DNA of 64,000 nt from Atherix ibis (GCA_958298945.1 OY282610.1:43903667-43967666), one strand, 5' to 3'. Shown: positions 35,801-50,800, counted from the first letter of the stretch. Notes: generated from the sequence alone by a model not told the origin. Made by a program: numbers and translations.

Positions 35801-38800
35801 TATATTTAGACTCTGTTGATATGATTAGGATGGCTTGATAGATGGAATAATTGGAGAAAAAAAACGGTCAAAAATCTTTGAGATATTGTAGAAAAACCTT
35901 TTTTTTTGAAACGATATAAAAAGGGACAATTTCTGAGGATATGAATAAAAATAGTTACCTTTTTTAATAGGTAGAGAAGTAAATTTTTTTCTAATTATTA
36001 AACTTGTCTATGAAGTTTATACTTTTGATTTTATTAAATGAATATTTTTTTTTTAAAAAAAGTGACCGTTAAATCTTTTCTATACTCGTTATTTTAGTAT
36101 AATTAATACAAAGGCAAAGTAAGAAGAAACTTTTTAAATACTCTTCAATAAAGAAGAAATATAAGTTTTAGTAAACCTGTATTTTTGAAGTATTTTATAA
36201 AAAAAAAAATTTCAAAATTTGAAGCAACGATGCCACTATCAAATATTTTGTAAAGCTTGCTGAATTCAAGACTTTGACAAAAAGTCGCAAGGGTAATATT
36301 TGGGGAACATTGTTTTTCAAGAGGCGTAAAATTATTTTTGGTGAGTCGAATATTATAAAAGTTTATAAGGTTGACGTTTAGATGGCGTCTCTTGCAAAAA
36401 TCTACTTAATTATCACAAAGAACCATTCTTCAAATGATTCATGTCAAAATTTGACAGCAATCGCTCGATTGGTTCGTGAGATATAGCATTTTGAGTGGAG
36501 CAACTTTTGTTATTGAAAAAAAAACGGATAAAGACGAATTTCGTGTATTGATAAAGCATTGCTTTTTAATGAAAAAAAATACAGTAGAAACCAAAGCATG
36601 GTTTGACAAACGTTATCCGGACTCTGCTCCAGCTATTTCAACTGTGGAATATTGGTTTCGTCAATTTCGAACTGGTCGTACGAGCACAGTTGATGCAGAA
36701 CGCAGTGGACGCCCAAAAGAGGTGGTTACGGCAGAAAGCATCAAAAAAATCCACAAAATAATTTTAAATGACCGTAAAGTGAAGTTGAGCGAGATAGCTG
36801 AGACTCTGAAGATATCGAAAGAGCGTGTTGGACATATCGTGCATGAATATTTGGGCATGCGAAAGCTGTGTGCAAAGTGAGCTCACTGTGGACCAAAAAC
36901 AACAACGTGTTGATGATTTTGAGCAGTGTTTGGAGCTGTTAAAGCGCAATAAACCCGAATTTTTGCGTCGATATTTGACAATGGATGAAACATGGCTCCG
37001 TCACTACACTCCAGAGTCCAATCGGCAGTCGGCAGAGTGGAGAGCGAGCGACGAACCGAATCCAAAGCGTGGAAAGACGCAACAGTCGGCTGGCAAGGTG
37101 ATGGCGTCTGTATTTTGGGATGCGCATGGTATAATATTCATTGACTATCTCCAGAAGGGACAGACGATCAACAGCGACTATTATATAGCGTTATTGGATC
37201 GTTTGAAGAAAGAAATCGCTAAGAAACGGCCTCATTTGAAGAAGAAAAAAGTGTTGTTTCACCAAGACAATGCTCCGTGTCACAAGTCGATGAAAACGAT
37301 GGTCAAACTCAATGAATTGGGCTACGAATTGCTTCCTTATCCACCGTATTCTCCAGATCTGGCCCCCAGCGACTTTTTCCTGTTTGCAGACCTCAAGAGA
37401 ATGCTCGCTGGCAAGAAATTTAAGACCGATGATGAAGTGATTGCCGAAACTGAGGCCTATTTTGAGGCAAAACCGAAAGAGTACTATAAAAATGGTATCG
37501 AAAAGTTGGAAGATCGCTATAATCGCTGTATCGCCCTCTAAGGCAACTATGTTGAATTATAAAAATGAATTTTGCAAAAAAAAAATATTTTTACTGTGTT
37601 ACCTTATAAACTTTTCAGCCGAACTGTTAGTGTCAGACGAACCTAACTCAGGAAGTTGAAAATCTAATGAAAATATGAAACGATTGAGGGCTCTTGTCAG
37701 GTACTTTTTGACTTACAAAAAGTCGCAAGGGTAATATTTGGGGAACATTCTTTTTCAAGAGGCGTAAAATTATTTTTGGTGAGTCGAATAATAGTGTCAG
37801 ACGAACCTCACTCAGGAAGTCGAAAATCTAATGAAAATATGAGTAGTCTCAAAAAATCTCAGAAAGAGGGTATTCTCCTTCATATCGGGCATAACAGACT
37901 CTTCGATACTCAATCAACATGACCATCTCTATTAAGGACTTTTTGTCGGAAAAAGTGGTTTCTGTGGTTCCCTAGAAACTATGTCACGATGTATAAAGTA
38001 AAAAATCTATGTTCACTAAATGGCCACATAGTCATAGCGCTAAAATATGGCATCTAAATCTTATCTAAAAGTAGACACACATCCTTTTTATGATAACTTT
38101 TATCATTTGCATTTTGAATATTAAAACAACAAAAAAAACAAAAAAAATGTTAAAACAAATAAAAAATAATTTTTAAATTACCTGAACTAAAATTGCTACG
38201 TTTGTCCTTTCGCCCTTTTCGATGTGTTCGTGTTAGCTTTTTGGAATCTTTTGGATCTGAATAACCTTCTAAAACTTTAACCGTATGTGTAGGCTGCAAT
38301 GCTATATTTGTGGGCTGTTCTAAAAATTTAACCTGAAAATTGATTTAAAAACGAATCAAATTTAATAACTTTTGTACAAAATAACAGATTAGATATACTC
38401 TAAATTTTAGATACCAATAAATAAATACCAGAGCATACAAAAAGCAAGAATAACATTTTATCAATTTAAGTATTGTAGATAAATGGCATTTTTAACTGAA
38501 TTATTATGAAGAAAATAGAGAGAGAGGAATTATGAAAATACAAAAAAATAATATTAGGGGAGGAATGCATTTTACATTGTTGAAATGAGAAGTACTTTTT
38601 TAAAAGAGGGGATGTATTGTCTGGTCTGTTAAATGAAAAAATTCCTTAAGGCGAAGTTTTGACATAATCCAAATTATTTTTAAGAAAAAAAAATTCATCT
38701 ATTGCACTGTTGATAGTAACTGGTTGTATGAGATATAATCGCATGTGTTGAATATCTCCGTTGGCGACTGGAATCTACAATAGAGAGAGCCCCATGTCTG

Positions 38801-41800
38801 GGCACATTAGGATACAATATTGTATTGACTGTATGTGAGATAACCTCTTCTGTGGAGCTTTGACTTTCGGAAGGCGAAAGTTCTCATTTTCCTATTCCTG
38901 TCAAATGGTTATCCAGCAAATAAACATGTTCGCTAAAAAAAGAAAAGAAAAAAACCTAAACTCGCTTACATACAACCATTATCTGTTCTAGTGCACCCTA
39001 AAGTTAAATTCAGAAATTTGAAGAGGTCTCATGCCGTTTTTTTTTTTTTTTTTTTTGAATGGTATGAGTAGTTTTAGAAATTCTTTCGACATGACTACCA
39101 TTACTTGTTCTGCTACCTAGATCAATCTACCTACTAAGCGAGGGGGTGTTTCCGATTAAGGAAAGTAAGAGAACATTTTGGTCTGTAGAATAAAAACGTT
39201 TGCAATTCACGTTAAGTTTCATGTTCAACAATAAACGATGGCCATAGTAACCGAAATGAATTGGGGATCAGACGTAACAGGGCCGAACACTTCAGATGAC
39301 GCACTTCAGAGGTTAAGGCATTACAAGACGATTTCCTCAAGTTGATAATCAAAAATAAATATTTGAGAATGAATTGTGATTTTATGACTTACGACGAAAG
39401 TATTCCTACAAAATATTTAGTACTCATAGACTATAGAATGAACGGTGGGTAACCAACCAACCATATTCAATAGGACCCTATACTTACTACCTCCTCACCT
39501 TATAGGCGTTCGTACATCGTTCAATGTATGTGAATTTTTGCGAATTTTTTTTTACCTATTTTATGAGTATTTCTTTCTATGCTTTTAGTCTTTAAAGTAG
39601 ACATATTTTATGTTAGTGGGATATCCAGGGGATAGGATAAAAATGGTTTACAATGCTATGAATTTTCCATTCCAAAACTGTAGTGAACCGAATCGAACTA
39701 AAGCCGAACTGTGTGTACTTTCACATTGGTTGATTTTCAATAAACGCACATGAGTGGTTCCAATCTCATATTCAGGTATGAATTTCATATATTGTAAAAT
39801 GGATGTGTTCATAGGTGCTTTTTCCCTTTTTTTTTCTGGCATATTTGTTTCCGTTTTCGTACTTGGTAATTTTCATAAATTGAAAATATTATTCAGAAAA
39901 ATGAATATAGGATTTTTTGGGGGAAGAATTTTGCGCACAGATGCGAGCAAATGTGAAAATTTAGACTATTTATAAAAAAAAAAGGAATACTCCTAGTAGA
40001 TATGTATGTATATGCGATAGACATGGTAACTATCCTCATTACAGCACTAAAAGTAAAATAACAAGTCTAGGCTTGTATAGTATGCTTTTTAGATGGTTTC
40101 CAGAAGCTTTTATGCCATGATTTTATTGTGACTTCAAACTAAATGATAAATAAGCCAAACATTAAACTAGAAACGCTAGATGAAAGGGTAGTAGTAAGCT
40201 GTGTCTAGAGCCTTTTAAAGATAAAATATTCAATTAAGGGATATAATCGGATTGTCTGATTGAAATGGTGATGCCATTAAAAGCATTGAACAGCAATAGA
40301 ATACAAGCTCACCAACGAGTCCCCATATAAGCCTGTTCAAAGTACTAGAAGTGAAGTATAGAAAATTTAGTATATAAGGCTAGGTAAAAGTCCAAAATAT
40401 AAAGCCGTCTATTTAGATTCAATACTACTTAAATGATACTATCAGGATTAAATTGAAAAATATCGTAAAATGACCATAAAGTAGCCAAAAAGAAGATATA
40501 TTATCTGACATAGAATGTACAAAAAAATCCACGTGAATCATAATTCAGTGTATTTTTTTCCCTTCAATTATTGCTTTATGTAATTTTTTAGTATAGATAA
40601 ATTCATAAAAAATTATAGTTTTCAAACTCTTATAGTTTAATCATAAAAACTTATCCATGAAAGCCAAAAATTGCATTAAAAAAACTGATTGATTTCGGTT
40701 TGAAAATATTTCTTTTTTTGTAAAATGTTTAACGTTATTCAATTTGTATTTAACAAAATAAATTTAAATAACATATATTTTTGTATTAAATTTTTATTAT
40801 ATTTAATTTTAATATAATTGCTTAGATTGTGCCATTAAGGTCTTGGTAATAAATTTGAATATAAATTAAGACTCTATCAAGGGTCGCAGCCAATAAAAAT
40901 ATGGAGGAAAATATCCGCGCATAGTTGCTGCCAGCAAACAGAGCCTATTTCAGTTAGTCTAAATTATTTCGTTTGAAAATTCTGACCATACCATCGAAAT
41001 TACTGCTGTAGAGGACACTACTTAGTCTTACAAGTCCTCATGTATCCTTCGGAAACTTGGGTTCTCAGAAATAATCATTGAGAAATTTTCTTCTTGCCAA
41101 GAATTTCTTTGTCCACTACATTACGTGGGCTACTATATATATTTCTGGCCTAATAATGAAAATGCGAATATTTATCAACGAAAAAGGTTTTATTGTTTTT
41201 CAAAATATTCTCCATCAAGATTTATACACTTTTGCATGCGCTCAAACCAATTTTCGAAGCACTTTTTCCACTCCGATTGAGACACCTCCAAAACATGGTT
41301 TTTGAATGCTTCAACAGCATCTTCTGGCGACGAAAATTAAAAAGAAGTCATTGGGTGCCAAGTCAGGGCTGTACGGAGGATGACCCATCAATTCGACGTT
41401 TTGTCCGGTCAAAAAGGCGCTGGTTTGAGCCGATGTGTGAGAGCTCGCATTGTCATGGTGCACAATGATTCGACTTCTCTTGTTCGTTTTTCGAATTTCT
41501 CCGAAGACTTCAGGCAAACAAATGGTGGTGTACCACTCAGAATTGACCGTCCTACGTTGCACAAGCGGAACAGTCGCCACATGACCAGTTTTGCCAAAGA
41601 AACAAGCGACCATTTGCTTCGAAGTGCTTCTTCCACGAACAACTTTCGTTGGATTTGACTCGTCTTGGAAGACCCACACGGTCGATTGCTGTTTTGTTTC
41701 GGGCTCATACGCATAGATCCATGATTCGTCACCTGTGACGATCTTATAAACGTCTTTTGAAGCACCGCGATCGTATTTTTTCAGCATTTCTTTACACCAA

Positions 41801-44800
41801 TCCACACGAGCCTTTTTTTGAGCGATTGTCAAATTGTGCGGGATCCAACGAGAACAAACCTTTTTTACGGCCAGGTGTTCATGCAATATCGAATGTATGC
41901 TGGTGGGAGAAATGCCTAGGCATGCCTCTATCTCACGGTATGTCACATGACGGTCTTGCATTATCAGTTCACGTACGGCATCGATGTTTTCTGGAACAAC
42001 GGCTGTTTTTGGACGACCTTCACGGAATTCGTCTTTGAGCGAGCGTCGGCCACGATTGAATTCGTTGTACCAGTTTTTCACAGTGCTATAGGATGGTGCT
42101 TCATAGCCATACAAAGATTTAAGTTCATCGATGCACTCTTGTCGTGATAATCCACGTCGAAAGTTGTGAAAAATGATCGCACGAAAATGCTCACGAGTTA
42201 ATTCCATTTTTTTGCCAAATTGATTTTTTCAAGTCACTGTAAACAACACAAATGATAGTCGTACGTCAAAACGTTCTGAGTACGTTTATGCTAAAAAATG
42301 TCAAACTTTCCAATGGAAATGTCAGATCGCACCTGGCAACACTTAGTGTTGCCTAGGCCAGAAATATATATAGTAGCCTACGTAGGACGGACGATTCCAG
42401 AGCCTACTAAACGATGAGATCCTGGAGCACTACCACGACTATCTGATTGTGGATAAAATTAAGTTCAATAGGCTGCGGTGTGTTGGATACTTAATTTGTA
42501 TGAATAACGTCTACAAAAGCTTTGTTTATTATCGAAAAATATGAAAAAAGTCGTGCTAAAAACTTCCTGAAAGTGCTGAATGAACGAGCGCGGCACGAAG
42601 CCAGAACATCTGGAGTTCTTTGATCCAGCAGGCCTAAACCAAACTTCCGGTTGATGATGATCATGATGATAATTTTAACAAATCGCGGTACTTATGATGC
42701 CAAAGTCGACGACGAACTTTTCCTATTTAGAGAAGAAATTGTAGGACAGCTATTGATCGAAGGGATAAGTAAGATTGGAATAAAAAAAACCTGAAACTGT
42801 TTATAACGAGACATGGTCACATCATGAACAAATCGGACTTGAAGGTCATGATGAATAACAACACTAAGTAATAATAATAATAATAATAATAGCCTTTATT
42901 TAACAATCTTAGAAAAAAGTTACTATCACTTATGTTAATTGACACCGGTTTTGAGATTGTCTTGCGTTTCCGCAAAGGCCTCCCCTAGAGCTTGCCACAC
43001 TTTCCGGTCATGAGTCGTCCTCTTCCAAGTAGCACCGGCTATTTTCCGAATATCGTCCTCCCATCTCAGAAGCTGCCTCCCTTTCTTTCTTTTATTTTGT
43101 CTTGGACACCATTCGGTTGCATCCTTAGCCCATTTTTCTTGTTTACTCCTCATCATATGACCTGCCCAACTCCATTTTAGTTTTCTTATGCAGTATGTTA
43201 CATCGTTAATTTTAGTTTGGTTACGTAATGTTCGTAGTTTTACTTTGTCTCTTAACTTGACTTTGAGCATACTTCGCTCCATGCTGTGTTGACAGGTTTC
43301 TAGTTTGTGTAAGTTTTGTTTTGTTAGACTCCAAGTTTGACATCCGTATGTCATGATAGGTAGAATACAGGAATCAAATATTTTTTTCTTAGCTTTAAGT
43401 GGTACCTGCGGGTTTTTGACAATTTCTTTAAGAGACCAGTATCTTTTCCATGCTAATTGTACTCTGTTGTTTATTTCTTTGGTTGTAAGGTCTTTTGGTG
43501 ATATTATCTGTCCTAGGTATGTATATTCATCGACGTACTCTATTTTGTTGCCGTTGACTGTAATGGTGATTTTTTCGGAATTAGTCATTACTTTGATTTT
43601 TGTATTATTCATGGAGAGTCCAACTTTATCGCTTTCGTACACCAACTGTTCAAGCATTGCTTGCAGGCTTCTCGGGTCTTCAGAGATTAGAATTAGATCG
43701 TCTGCAAATCTTAAATGGTTTAGTTGCATTCCGTTAATGTTTAGTCCATATTGACTCCATTCGAGACGTCTAAATATATATTCAAGCACCGCCGAGAAAA
43801 GTTTGGGTGATAGTGGGTCTCCCTGTCGGACTCCTCTTTTTATAGGGAAGTATACACCTACTCTTTCTGTTCTTATTTTCGCTTTCATGTTCTTGTATAT
43901 ATTTTTAACAATTTGTATGTACTTGTTTTCAACCCCTTGTGTTGTAAGCGCTTCCCATATTTTTGTATGTTGTAAGCGCTTCCCATATTTTTGTATGTCG
44001 AAAGCTTTATTATAGTCTACAAACGCCAAATAGTAATTGATACCATATTCTGTACATTTCTGGATAACTTGTTTTATGGTGTGTATGTGGTCGATTGTTG
44101 AAAAGTCCTTGCGAAAGCCTGCTTGTTCTCTGGGTTGGTTTTCATCCAAAGTCTTTGTTAAACGATTCAACAGTATTTTGGAAAAGATTTTATATACGTT
44201 CGACATCAGGCTGATGGGTCTGTAGTTAGTTATGTTGTCTTTATTTCCCTTTTTATGTAGTAGTATTATAGTTGACGTGGTCCACTGGTGAGGTATACAA
44301 TGTATAACAACACTAAGTAGTTTTGATTAAATTTGATGAAAATAGGAAAAGTTAGTAGAGTTCTAGAGTTCTGGCCCGTAAGTCCATATTAGCCTAAAAG
44401 TCAAAATAGTTGCATATTGTCTGTTTAGTTCTTGCCTTTTAAGATTTGTATATATCAGTCCTATATCAAGTATTTATTAGGACTAAGTTCAGTCCCGGGT
44501 ATCAAACTTCACTATCTTTTGTTATTTCGCTTCCTTTACAATGCATAGAAGGACATCTTGATTAAAGAAGAATAAAAGTTACGTAAACACTTTCGTTATC
44601 CATGTGGTAAATCAGTTCTTGATGATTTGGATTTGAGTTTGAAAAGTTTGCGAAGTATGTTGGTGATTTTTGCTATGATGCCAAGTATACTTCCTTGTGG
44701 AATACCCCCAAATATAAGTCCCCAGTTAAAAGGGGACTTAAGGAGACCTATTGATTTATTAGATTAAAAAAATCACACTTAATTAAAAAATTTAATTTTA

Positions 44801-47800
44801 AGTTCATAAATTTAAAAAAAAAAAATCATTTTTAAAATCTAACCATTACCAAATAGAAAATTTTTTGGTGCAGTATTTTTCAGTTGACCTTATGAAAGTA
44901 GAGTATTTGAAATGAAAAATAAATATCGGTAATGATTTCAATTGTATTTTATATTATCCAGATTATCTTTAAAACTATAGTGAAAGTATTTTTATTATAA
45001 TAAGATTTATTCCAGAAGTGGCCTACGGATCTAGGCAAAGTAGCGGAATCTGAGCTGGACTAGCAATGCCAAGGAATTTATATGATTCTGGCAACTGAAG
45101 CTGTTTAAGTGAGAAGAACCTGGTGCCACGAGGGCTAAAACTGGTGCCACGAGAGCTACGAACCCTACGGTGGTTCAAACAGTAATTGATACCTATATCG
45201 CGGGCACACTCTTAGGACTGATGGTGAGATATATCAATATCTCGATTGCTATCATGATAGTAGAGGTTTAGGTAAGTCTTGCTACCAAAATGTTAGGGTA
45301 ACTAGCTTGTAACTGATTACTGACTGTTAGAAACGATCCTACCTCTGATGGATGGAGCTGGTTCAGTGGCGGGATCAGGGTGATTTCACAAATTTCTGTG
45401 ATGTATGAAAGGGGCGGTCTGCAGATTGAGACCGATCACCCTTAGAATTGTTTGAATACTTCATACATTAGGGTGGGCATAAATTCGATTCACCGTTTGA
45501 CTCTGTATGCGTGCTTGAATGTACGTGTATGTAGAACCGTTTCAACTGAGGCGATGCAGGTTCTCATGAGAAAATTCCATTGGACCGGGAGGTGCTTCGT
45601 GGAAGCATCCACTAATGTCTAAGGCGGGGCATCCCGCTTACAGGTTTTTCGGTTAGGAATGATAAGGTTCAGGATCTTAGTCCACCCCAGCAGTGTGTAC
45701 TGGTCCTGAACAGAATGTATGAAACATGGCAACGACGATGGGATGAGAATGTGAATGGCAAATGAACGCACATGCTTTGCATCTGCGTATGGATTTGAAT
45801 TTGGTTTGTCCCTTAGGTATTTGCTCAGGGGGCACGGCAGTATAAATGGGTTCCTGTACAGGCGTGGTCTGGCTGCGGAGGCTAGATGCCCTTGTGGGGC
45901 GGAGGAGGAGAGCGCCAAGCACCTTCTCGTAGAGTGTGACCTGTATGGGGACTTGCGTGACTTAGGTGCATGTGGGATCGTGATGAATGATGAGGGGGTG
46001 GATGTGGGTGGTGTGAGAGAAAGGTATAAATGCCTTTATAGATTTGCCGTGGCACTGTTTGAGAGGAGGGCGAAAATGGTACGTGAATGAGTGTGTGAAT
46101 GACATGCAGGATGGCTACAACCGGGTGAAAGGCCAAGGTCGATTTCGGTTGTACTTTCGGGTATTACCGAACCCGCGTACCTGAGCTGGCCTAGCGGTGC
46201 CGAAGAATTTACAAGATTCCTGACCGTAGCTCAATGAGCGGAATACAAATCGAAGTACTCTTAAAACAAAAATTGCTACCACGGGAATCGGGGTGACCCC
46301 TGGGTGTTAAAGCACATTGTGCCCGACAATGGTGAGGCACCTTAGGCAGAAACGTGGTGGCTGTGGTTATTACCCAATATCGCGGGTATGGTCTTCGGAT
46401 CGCTGGTGGGAGATACTAGTAACCATCTCTATCTAGTCAGCTGGACTGGCAAAAAACCATACTAGCATAGGTCTACGTTGCGCGTTGATTGGGCGTATGT
46501 CCATTTCTAAGGTTATAGGCGGCCCGTAGTTTTAAGTTTAACGACAAAGGATCAAAGGATTACAAGTGAGCTTTAAGACTTTTTTTTACAGAGAAAATTT
46601 TTGACTTAGTCAGAGTGTTATTATGGAAAAAATCATAAGAGAATTTTTGTCATCAATTTTTCAAAATATTCCGTATGTAGTCATTAATGGAAAATAATAT
46701 TTTTCTATACGAAACAGATTAAATATTCATTTTGTAAGTTTTTAACGCAAATATTTTGAATTAATAATATAAACTGTGCACATATACTGAGTGTATGAAT
46801 AATGAAGTAGATTGCAATCTTATATGTTGTATGACTACGAAATTGGAAAAATTATCATTACAAGTGATGAAAATATTGTAATTTCAACTTTTCAATTGAA
46901 TTTCAAATATTTGTACTATATTGATAATATTTTAAATTATAAATATGCATAATTTATGTTGAGAGGTTTTCAAATATCAACTTGTATGATAAGATAGTTA
47001 TTTAAATTGGATTGAAAATAATATTCACACTATGAAATTTAATGTTAAGCAGAGATTTGCTTATTTAGCTATTATTTTAATTTAAAATTCTTAAATATTT
47101 TTGAATCTATATCGTGAACAGTTCTCCCCTTGGCGGTATCGTGAACAGTTCTGTTGTGTTATGAGAGCTTCTAAAACTCGAACGGGTCATTGGCAGTTTT
47201 GCCATCATTTTAGCTATGATCCTAAAGAGCTGACATGGCAGCTCATCGAGGCTTACTATAATTTATTTGATAGCAAATGAAAGAAGGACGAACAGGAAAT
47301 GAGCATCCGCGACATTATCGACCAACACAACAATGCCAATGCATATTTACAACAACAGCAATATTTTGTAGAGATGTACAAATATTGCGCACAGACAATC
47401 AACACCATCCACCATTTGTATCCTCTTAACTCCTCGTGGGAATTGCTGACAAGCTCCTATAATAGTAGACTAGCTGTTTGGTTACCAAAGCAGACATAAA
47501 TGACATTTTACCACCATTATAGTATATAAATCGAATTGTTTTGCTGTCAAAAACAACGCTAACTCTCCCTTCCCCCCATCCCCCTAAAACAATACTCAGT
47601 TGCCTAACGCTTACGGTCACTTAATTCAAAACTTGACAAAATCCATGATTATATTGTTCATAATAAATTTTCATAAAATTATGACGAGTAAACTTTTCTA
47701 AAAAACAAAAAAAAGCTAATATTAAAGCTGTGAGATTTTATCAAAACTCATCCAATTTAATTTAGAAATGAAAGAACTCTGCCTTCAGGCAGCCACTCCT

Positions 47801-50800
47801 TCCTCCCCCCCTATTATCCCTTTTCAATGTTTTACAAAAAAAAATTACAAAGAAAATAAATACTAATTGTATGAATGAATGTTTATTCAATATACAATAA
47901 AGCACAGCTGCATAAATATATATTTATAGGGATGAATATATATGGTATTTGTAGAAGGATATATAGTGAGTATGGCGAAAATTTATATTCAATTTAGTAT
48001 TCAATGTCCAATATCTAAAATACCAAAAAACGATAAAATGCTAACAAAGTCCTTGAAAGATAAAGAAATCCTAAATATATATATATGTATATGTGTATAT
48101 GGAAAAAGGTCCTGAATAAAAGCCAGAAATATTATCAAATCAGAAAATTTCAAATTTGCATTACGAATTCCTTCTATGACTTAATGCTGATAAAATCCTG
48201 GCATCCGTTTGGTAATTTATTTAACGATAATCGAACATAATAAAAATACTATTCATAGTAGCTATCGAAACAAGGATAATGCCAAAACCATTCCATTTAT
48301 CTGTGTTTAATACGTAGTCATGCTCTCGTTATAGAATATTTCGACGAATACTGAAAATTTTGTATTCTATTCACGTGAAGTTATTTAATTGATAGTAAGT
48401 AAGATTATCGGGGGATATTTGAACGGTTCGAATTGTAGAAATTTCACGTTCGTTGTGAATAAATCTCCGAAAGGAATTCGATACGATTTTCTAAACTTTA
48501 AAAATCAATGAATATATCCTCTATAGGATCCTCGTTTGCACCCTTCAATATCAAGTTCCAGCATCGTACCAAACTGCAATAATTTTCAATTAGGCAATGG
48601 TCTCCTTTATCATGTCCTTGTAAAGGCAGCCACCAATAACAAAAAAAAAAACAAAAAAATAAACAACCGAACTTGGGTAAGTACAGAAAAATCGGAACGG
48701 TACATTCCTAAATAAGGACTACGTGCACGCTGACTAGCCACATAACTTTTGCCTTAACGTGAAGCTATTCCTTTAACAAATGTGAACAACTTGAATTGGT
48801 TTATGCTGGTATTTATGAAAAGTTGAAATTGTGGTAGTTCTGCCCTTGCCGATTATAGATATAATCTAAATAAATATTTATACTCATAAGTGCGAATACG
48901 TATGGTCATATTTTGATCTTACCTTTTGACTTTCTATTAAAGGACGAAAGTATACTGTCCGATCACCCACGTTCCTGTCGGATTGGTGTGGACTTTTTTT
49001 ATTGTTTTTGTAAGCAGATAAAATGTTTAAGGAAAATTCTGCAAAATTCGAATGATAATATTTTGATTTTTATTTATTTGTTGAAATTATTAGCTGCCGG
49101 TGGTAGTGCGATAACTGTTTGAGGTCATTAGTTATTCTTCAGTAATTATTGTGATTAAATGCATTTGTTTAATTATAAAATAATTAATTAGATTTTATTT
49201 TATTTATTATTTTTTAAATAAAAGAATTATTTAAGAATAAGAAGTTGCAAAAAATTAAATGATGCAGTAATTGGCCAAATTAATATAATTAAAACGACGG
49301 ACTTTATGTGATGCATAGAATTTTTTTCAGAGATTTTGGCAAGCAGCCTTAATAGATAGAGAAAATATTTTGGCTTGAGTACAAGACAGATACTATTGAA
49401 AGTTGGAGTGTAAATTAGATCTTATCGATATAACCATATCTTATGCATCTTAGAAAAAAATCCTTCTTAATAAGATCTCATCGATATAAGCAGTCGATAC
49501 TATTAATCTAAATAAATGCTAATATTCTAATATCATAAGATAACATAAAAGTACTGATTAATCTTTTTTTCTTTAAAGATTATTTTAAGGTTATCTGTAT
49601 TTTTGAAATATTATTCGTTTTATGCATATTAAAATTTGAATTTGGTTTTTTGATCAAATATTTTACGTTTAATTCTCCCAAATTTATATTATTTTTTTTG
49701 TATAAATTCGGAACGTTTTACAAAAGATGGCGTTAGCCAACTATACATAGTCACACATACAAAAGTAAATATTCTCCCAGAAGCTACTGACATAACGCAA
49801 CTTTTCCACTATATGACATTTTGTTATAGTGTCAGTAGCACTTGTTGCGCAGTGTCAAACATGTCGAAGTTCGTTCCTGAAAAATCGTTTTTGCGGAGAG
49901 TGTTACTCCATTACTTCAACATGAAGAAAAGTGCCGCGGAAAGTCATCGTATTTTAGTGGATGTCTACGTCGAACATGCTCTTGCTGAGCAAACTTGCAG
50001 AAGTGGTTTGCGCGGTTTAAAAATGGAAATTTTGATTTGGAAGACATGGAACGTCCCGGACAGCCGAAAAAGTTCGAAGATGAAGATTTGGTGACGTTGC
50101 TCGATGAAGACCCGTGCCAAACATTCCGGGAGTTGTTCACATCGCTTAGAGTCAACTTTTCGACGGTCAGAATATGCCTGAAAGTTAAAGGAATGGTACA
50201 AAAACAGGGAACGTAGGTTCCACATGAGTTGAAGCCAAGGGACGTCGAAAGGCGTTAAGTCACCTGTGAGATTCTTCTCCAACGGCAGGCAAAGAATGGA
50301 TTTCTGCATCGAATCGTCACTGGTGACGGAAAGTGGGTACTCTACGACAATCCCAAACGCAGAAAATCGTGGGGCTCGGTCATGAATGCCCGGTCATGAA
50401 TCGACTTCGTCTTCCAGGTCGAATATTTATGGAAAGAATATCTTACTGTGTATTTGGTGGGATCAGTTAGGTGTTATTTATTATAAGCTCCTCCAACCGG
50501 GTGAAACCATCACTGGGAACGTATACAGATGACAATTGATGTGTTTGAACAGAGCATTACAAGAAAAGCGGCCGCAATATAAAGTAATTTTGCTCCACGA
50601 CAATGCAAGACCCCATGTTGCAAAAGTCGTGAAAACTTATTTAAATACGTTGAAATTGGAAGTTCTGCCTCACCCGCCATATTCACCAGACATTGCCCCA
50701 TCTGATTATCATTTGTTTCGATCCATGGCGCATGGCTTGTCAGAGTAGCACTTCGAAACTACGAAATGACCAAAAACTGGATCGATTCTTTCATCGAATC

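Larger units (their letters stand above)
36278..37842 (+). repeat. 127-bp tandem duplication, first unit split by a mariner
   Basis: Unit 2 at 37716-37842 begins CAAAAAGTCGCAAGGGTAAT. Unit 1 is 36278-36352 plus 37627-37677, the same sequence with the mariner inserted. The unoccupied junction in unit 2 is CGAATAATAGTGTCAG (37785-37800). The unit itself is not recognised. Confidence 0.85.
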
